A DNA stretch of 6,876 nucleotides from the NCBI GenBank assembly GCA_016867615.1, contig VGJG01000091.1, positions 1 to 6,876 of the forward strand, given 5' to 3'. The translations under genes were made by a program, and so were the position numbers. Positions within the stretch are counted from its first letter, which is position 1, and the number at the start of each line of letters is the position of its first letter. The notes beneath the pieces were generated by a model, which made no database searches, was not told the DNA's origin, and saw nothing but the letters and a program-made list of their open reading frames with translations. This DNA comes from Candidatus Aminicenantota bacterium (GTDB lineage: Bacteria; Acidobacteriota; Aminicenantia; Aminicenantales; JAFGAV01). This document shows, piece after piece, positions 5,298 to 6,876 of the stretch.

Positions 5298-6794
5298 TTG
5301 TCCGAGAGGGATGTTGTCGTCATCGGCGCCGGGCTTTCGGGCCTGTCCGCCGGAATCTACGCCAGGCTGAACGGCTATCCCTGCCTCATCCTGGAGCAGA
5401 ACAGCGGGCCGGGAGGGGTCGCCGCCTCTTGGAGACGAGGGGAATATCTCCTGGACGGCGGCATCCATTTCCTCTCGGGCCACAGGCCGGAGGACGCGAC
5501 GTCCGTCGTATTCCGGGAAATGGGGGTGGATCTCGAGGGCAGGGTGGCCGAAATGAACGTCTACGGCCGCTTCCTCGACGAGAACAACGGCCGCCGGGTG
5601 GACGTCACCCGGGACCTGGATCGCCTGGCCCGCGACCTCAAGGGCTACGCCGGCGAGGACCTTGAGACCATCGACCTGTTCTTCCGGGGCGTTCGCCGGT
5701 TTCGGGGCCTGGACGCGGGGACGATCGGCCTGAGCCGCGCACCGGAACAAACGACGCCGCTGGTCAAAATGAGGGAGCTGTGGGCGGTCCGCAGGGCCTG
5801 GGCGTCGTTCTCGGGCGTTTACCGCCGGTCGATGTCCGATTTCGCCCGCGCCTGCCGCGACCCCTGGCTGCGCAGATTTCTGACCGGGCTCTTTCTCCCC
5901 GACGTGCCCGTCTGGTTCGTGAGCTTCCTGCTGGCGCTTCATGCCGACGGAGGCCTGGGCTATCTCAAGCACGGCAGCCTGGATTTCGTCATGTCGCTCG
6001 AGAAGCGTTTTCGCGATCTCGGCGGGGAGGTGGCCTACAACGCTCCCGTGGAAACCGTCCTGGTCGAGGGCGGCCGGGCCGCGGGCGTCCGGCTCGGGGA
6101 CGGAAGCCTTCATCGCTCGGGCGCCGTGATCTCCGCCGCCGACGGCCGGGAAACGCTTTTCCGGATGCTGGGCGGGCGCTATCTGGACAAAGCCGCTGTC
6201 GGCCGTTACACGGGCTGGAAGCTCGTCCCCTCCAACCTGACCGTGTCTTTCGGGTTGAGACGGGAATTCCCCAACGAGGTCCCCCTGACCACGATCTCGC
6301 TGATGCATCCGATCTCCCTGAACGGCGTCAAAATCGAGGACTTGCTGCTGCGGATCTTCAACTACAGCTCCGCCTTCGCTCCCAAGGGCCGTTCCGTCCT
6401 CCAGGTCTGGGTCGAAGCGGATTTCGATTTTTGGCAGTCGCTGAGGGAAGAGGACCCCTCCCGTTATGCCGCGGAGAAGAGGCGGGCGGCCGACGAGATC
6501 CTCAAGCGCCTGGAGAAGCATTATCCGGGAATCGGCGGCCAGGTCGAAGTCGGCGACGTGGCCACGCCGGCCACCTTCCGGAGGTATACGCGCAACCAAC
6601 GCGGCGCCGCCATGGCCTGGATGCCCACACCCCGCTTCTTCAGAACATCCCTCCGCCGGACGCTCAAAGGCCTTTCCCATTTCTTTATGGCCGGCCAGTG
6701 GGTGTCCGGAGCGGGGGTCATTCCCTGCCTCTATTCCGGAAGGCAGGCCGCAGCGCTCCTGTGCCGTTCGGACAAGAAGCCTTTCAGGGTATAA
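5298..6794 (+). CDS. CrtI/CrtISO-like FAD-dependent oxidoreductase (phytoene desaturase superfamily)
   Basis: A 498-residue flavoprotein of the phytoene desaturase / carotenoid isomerase / retinol saturase superfamily. The N-terminal Rossmann fold binds FAD: VVVIGAGLSGLSAG (residues 6-19), Glu33 at the end of the second strand (CLILEQ), then the conserved GPGG (37-40). GIHFLSG follows at about residue 55, FRRYTRNQRGAAMAW at 427-441, and the C-terminal FAD-binding motif FFMAGQWVSGAGVIPCLYSGRQAA from 462. Length is normal for the superfamily (about 490-510). The start is TTG 5298: an in-frame TAA at 5280 rules out anything earlier, and GAGG (5287-5290) lies 7 bases upstream. No phytoene synthase, cyclase or other carotenoid gene is in the window, so the substrate (carotenoid, retinoid-like or other polyene lipid) is open. 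It is divergent from the DUF4234 gene and followed 22 bases later by another gene on the same strand. Confidence 0.88.
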   Translation: MSERDVVVIGAGLSGLSAGIYARLNGYPCLILEQNSGPGGVAASWRRGEYLLDGGIHFLSGHRPEDATSVVFREMGVDLEGRVAEMNVYGRFLDENNGRRVDVTRDLDRLARDLKGYAGEDLETIDLFFRGVRRFRGLDAGTIGLSRAPEQTTPLVKMRELWAVRRAWASFSGVYRRSMSDFARACRDPWLRRFLTGLFLPDVPVWFVSFLLALHADGGLGYLKHGSLDFVMSLEKRFRDLGGEVAYNAPVETVLVEGGRAAGVRLGDGSLHRSGAVISAADGRETLFRMLGGRYLDKAAVGRYTGWKLVPSNLTVSFGLRREFPNEVPLTTISLMHPISLNGVKIEDLLLRIFNYSSAFAPKGRSVLQVWVEADFDFWQSLREEDPSRYAAEKRRAADEILKRLEKHYPGIGGQVEVGDVATPATFRRYTRNQRGAAMAWMPTPRFFRTSLRRTLKGLSHFFMAGQWVSGAGVIPCLYSGRQAAALLCRSDKKPFRV

Positions 6795-6795
6795 T
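6767..6795 (+). promoter_or_regulatory. Candidate promoter of the last gene
   Basis: A perfect TATAAT (6790-6795) overlaps the stop codon of the oxidoreductase and is 21 bases from ATG 6817. The best -35 at 17 bases is TTCGGA (6767-6772), matching only three of six consensus positions. The gene may also be read through from upstream. Confidence 0.4.
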
Positions 6796-6816
6796 CTCTC
6801 CCGAAAGGAACCGGTC

Positions 6817-6876
6817 ATGGTCGATGTCCGGGAGCATGTCTATGACGACGACCCCCGCCGGGGCCATCCCGACGTC
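6817..6876 (+). CDS. Unidentified protein, N-terminal 20 codons (3' partial)
   Basis: ATG 6817 is preceded by AAGGA (6805-6809) at 7 bases, a good ribosome-binding site. The frame runs open to the window end and encodes MVDVREHVYDDDPRRGHPDV, a charged, soluble N-terminus with no signal peptide. It is too short for family assignment. It lies 22 bases after the oxidoreductase on the same strand, so it may be in the same transcript. Confidence 0.6.
   Translation, partial: MVDVREHVYDDDPRRGHPDV

Noticed and set aside
5301..5307. Third copy of the TCCGAGA half-site at the start of the oxidoreductase gene
   Set aside because: The same 7-mer also occurs inside coding sequence elsewhere (for example near 346 and 2246) as ordinary Ser-Glu codons, so it is not good evidence for a looping operator.
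5172..6818. Long antisense open frame (548 codons) opposite the FAD oxidoreductase
   Set aside because: Codon-mirrored shadow of a GC-rich gene; the product has no recognisable domain and is a mix of Pro/Gly/Asp/Arg-rich stretches, while the plus strand has complete FAD motifs.

Overview
The window is GC-rich (roughly 65% by eye) bacterial chromosome, densely coding, with short intergenic gaps. Two predicted lipoproteins with lipobox-like cysteines point to a didermic (Gram-negative type) cell. The mix of a periplasmic-type C1 peptidase, a GH27 alpha-galactosidase, a CrtI-like oxidoreductase and an MscS channel with a cyclic-nucleotide domain would suit an Acidobacteriota/Aminicenantota-like or similar heterotroph. 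That placement is an impression, not a demonstrated assignment. No phage, insertion sequence, integrase, CRISPR array, tRNA or rRNA was seen.

Layout. Positions 2-1285 (+) hold the 3' part of an MscS-family channel with a C-terminal cyclic-nucleotide-binding domain. Three bases later (1289-1849, +) comes a family 2 glycosyltransferase that keeps its N-terminal membrane helix and nucleotide-binding start but has lost the catalytic core; a hydrophobic C-terminal-like segment survives in another frame (1698-1832). A clear sigma70-type promoter (TTGCCT-16-TATAAT, 1859-1886) precedes a probable two-gene operon: a C1 cysteine-peptidase lipoprotein (1928-3127) and a GH27 alpha-galactosidase lipoprotein (3171-4412), both predicted to act outside the inner membrane on proteins or glycans. 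A GC-rich gap with two dyads leads to a TTG-started orphan HicB-like antitoxin (4555-4749).

On the minus strand, a DUF4234 small membrane protein (5123-4815) converges on hicB and diverges from a CrtI/CrtISO-like FAD oxidoreductase (5298-6794, TTG start). The 174-base divergent region is the most structured DNA here. It carries a nearly symmetric promoter in which one palindromic ATTATAAT is flanked by inverted TTGCCT boxes, so that it reads as a good promoter on both strands. It also carries a second minus-strand promoter whose TTGACA lies inside an 8-bp dyad. A final gene begins at 6817 and runs off the end.

Nothing proves a new multi-gene system. The best leads are the bidirectional promoter with its dyad, the decayed glycosyltransferase, the peptidase with Asp in place of the catalytic Asn, and the channel-sensor fusion.
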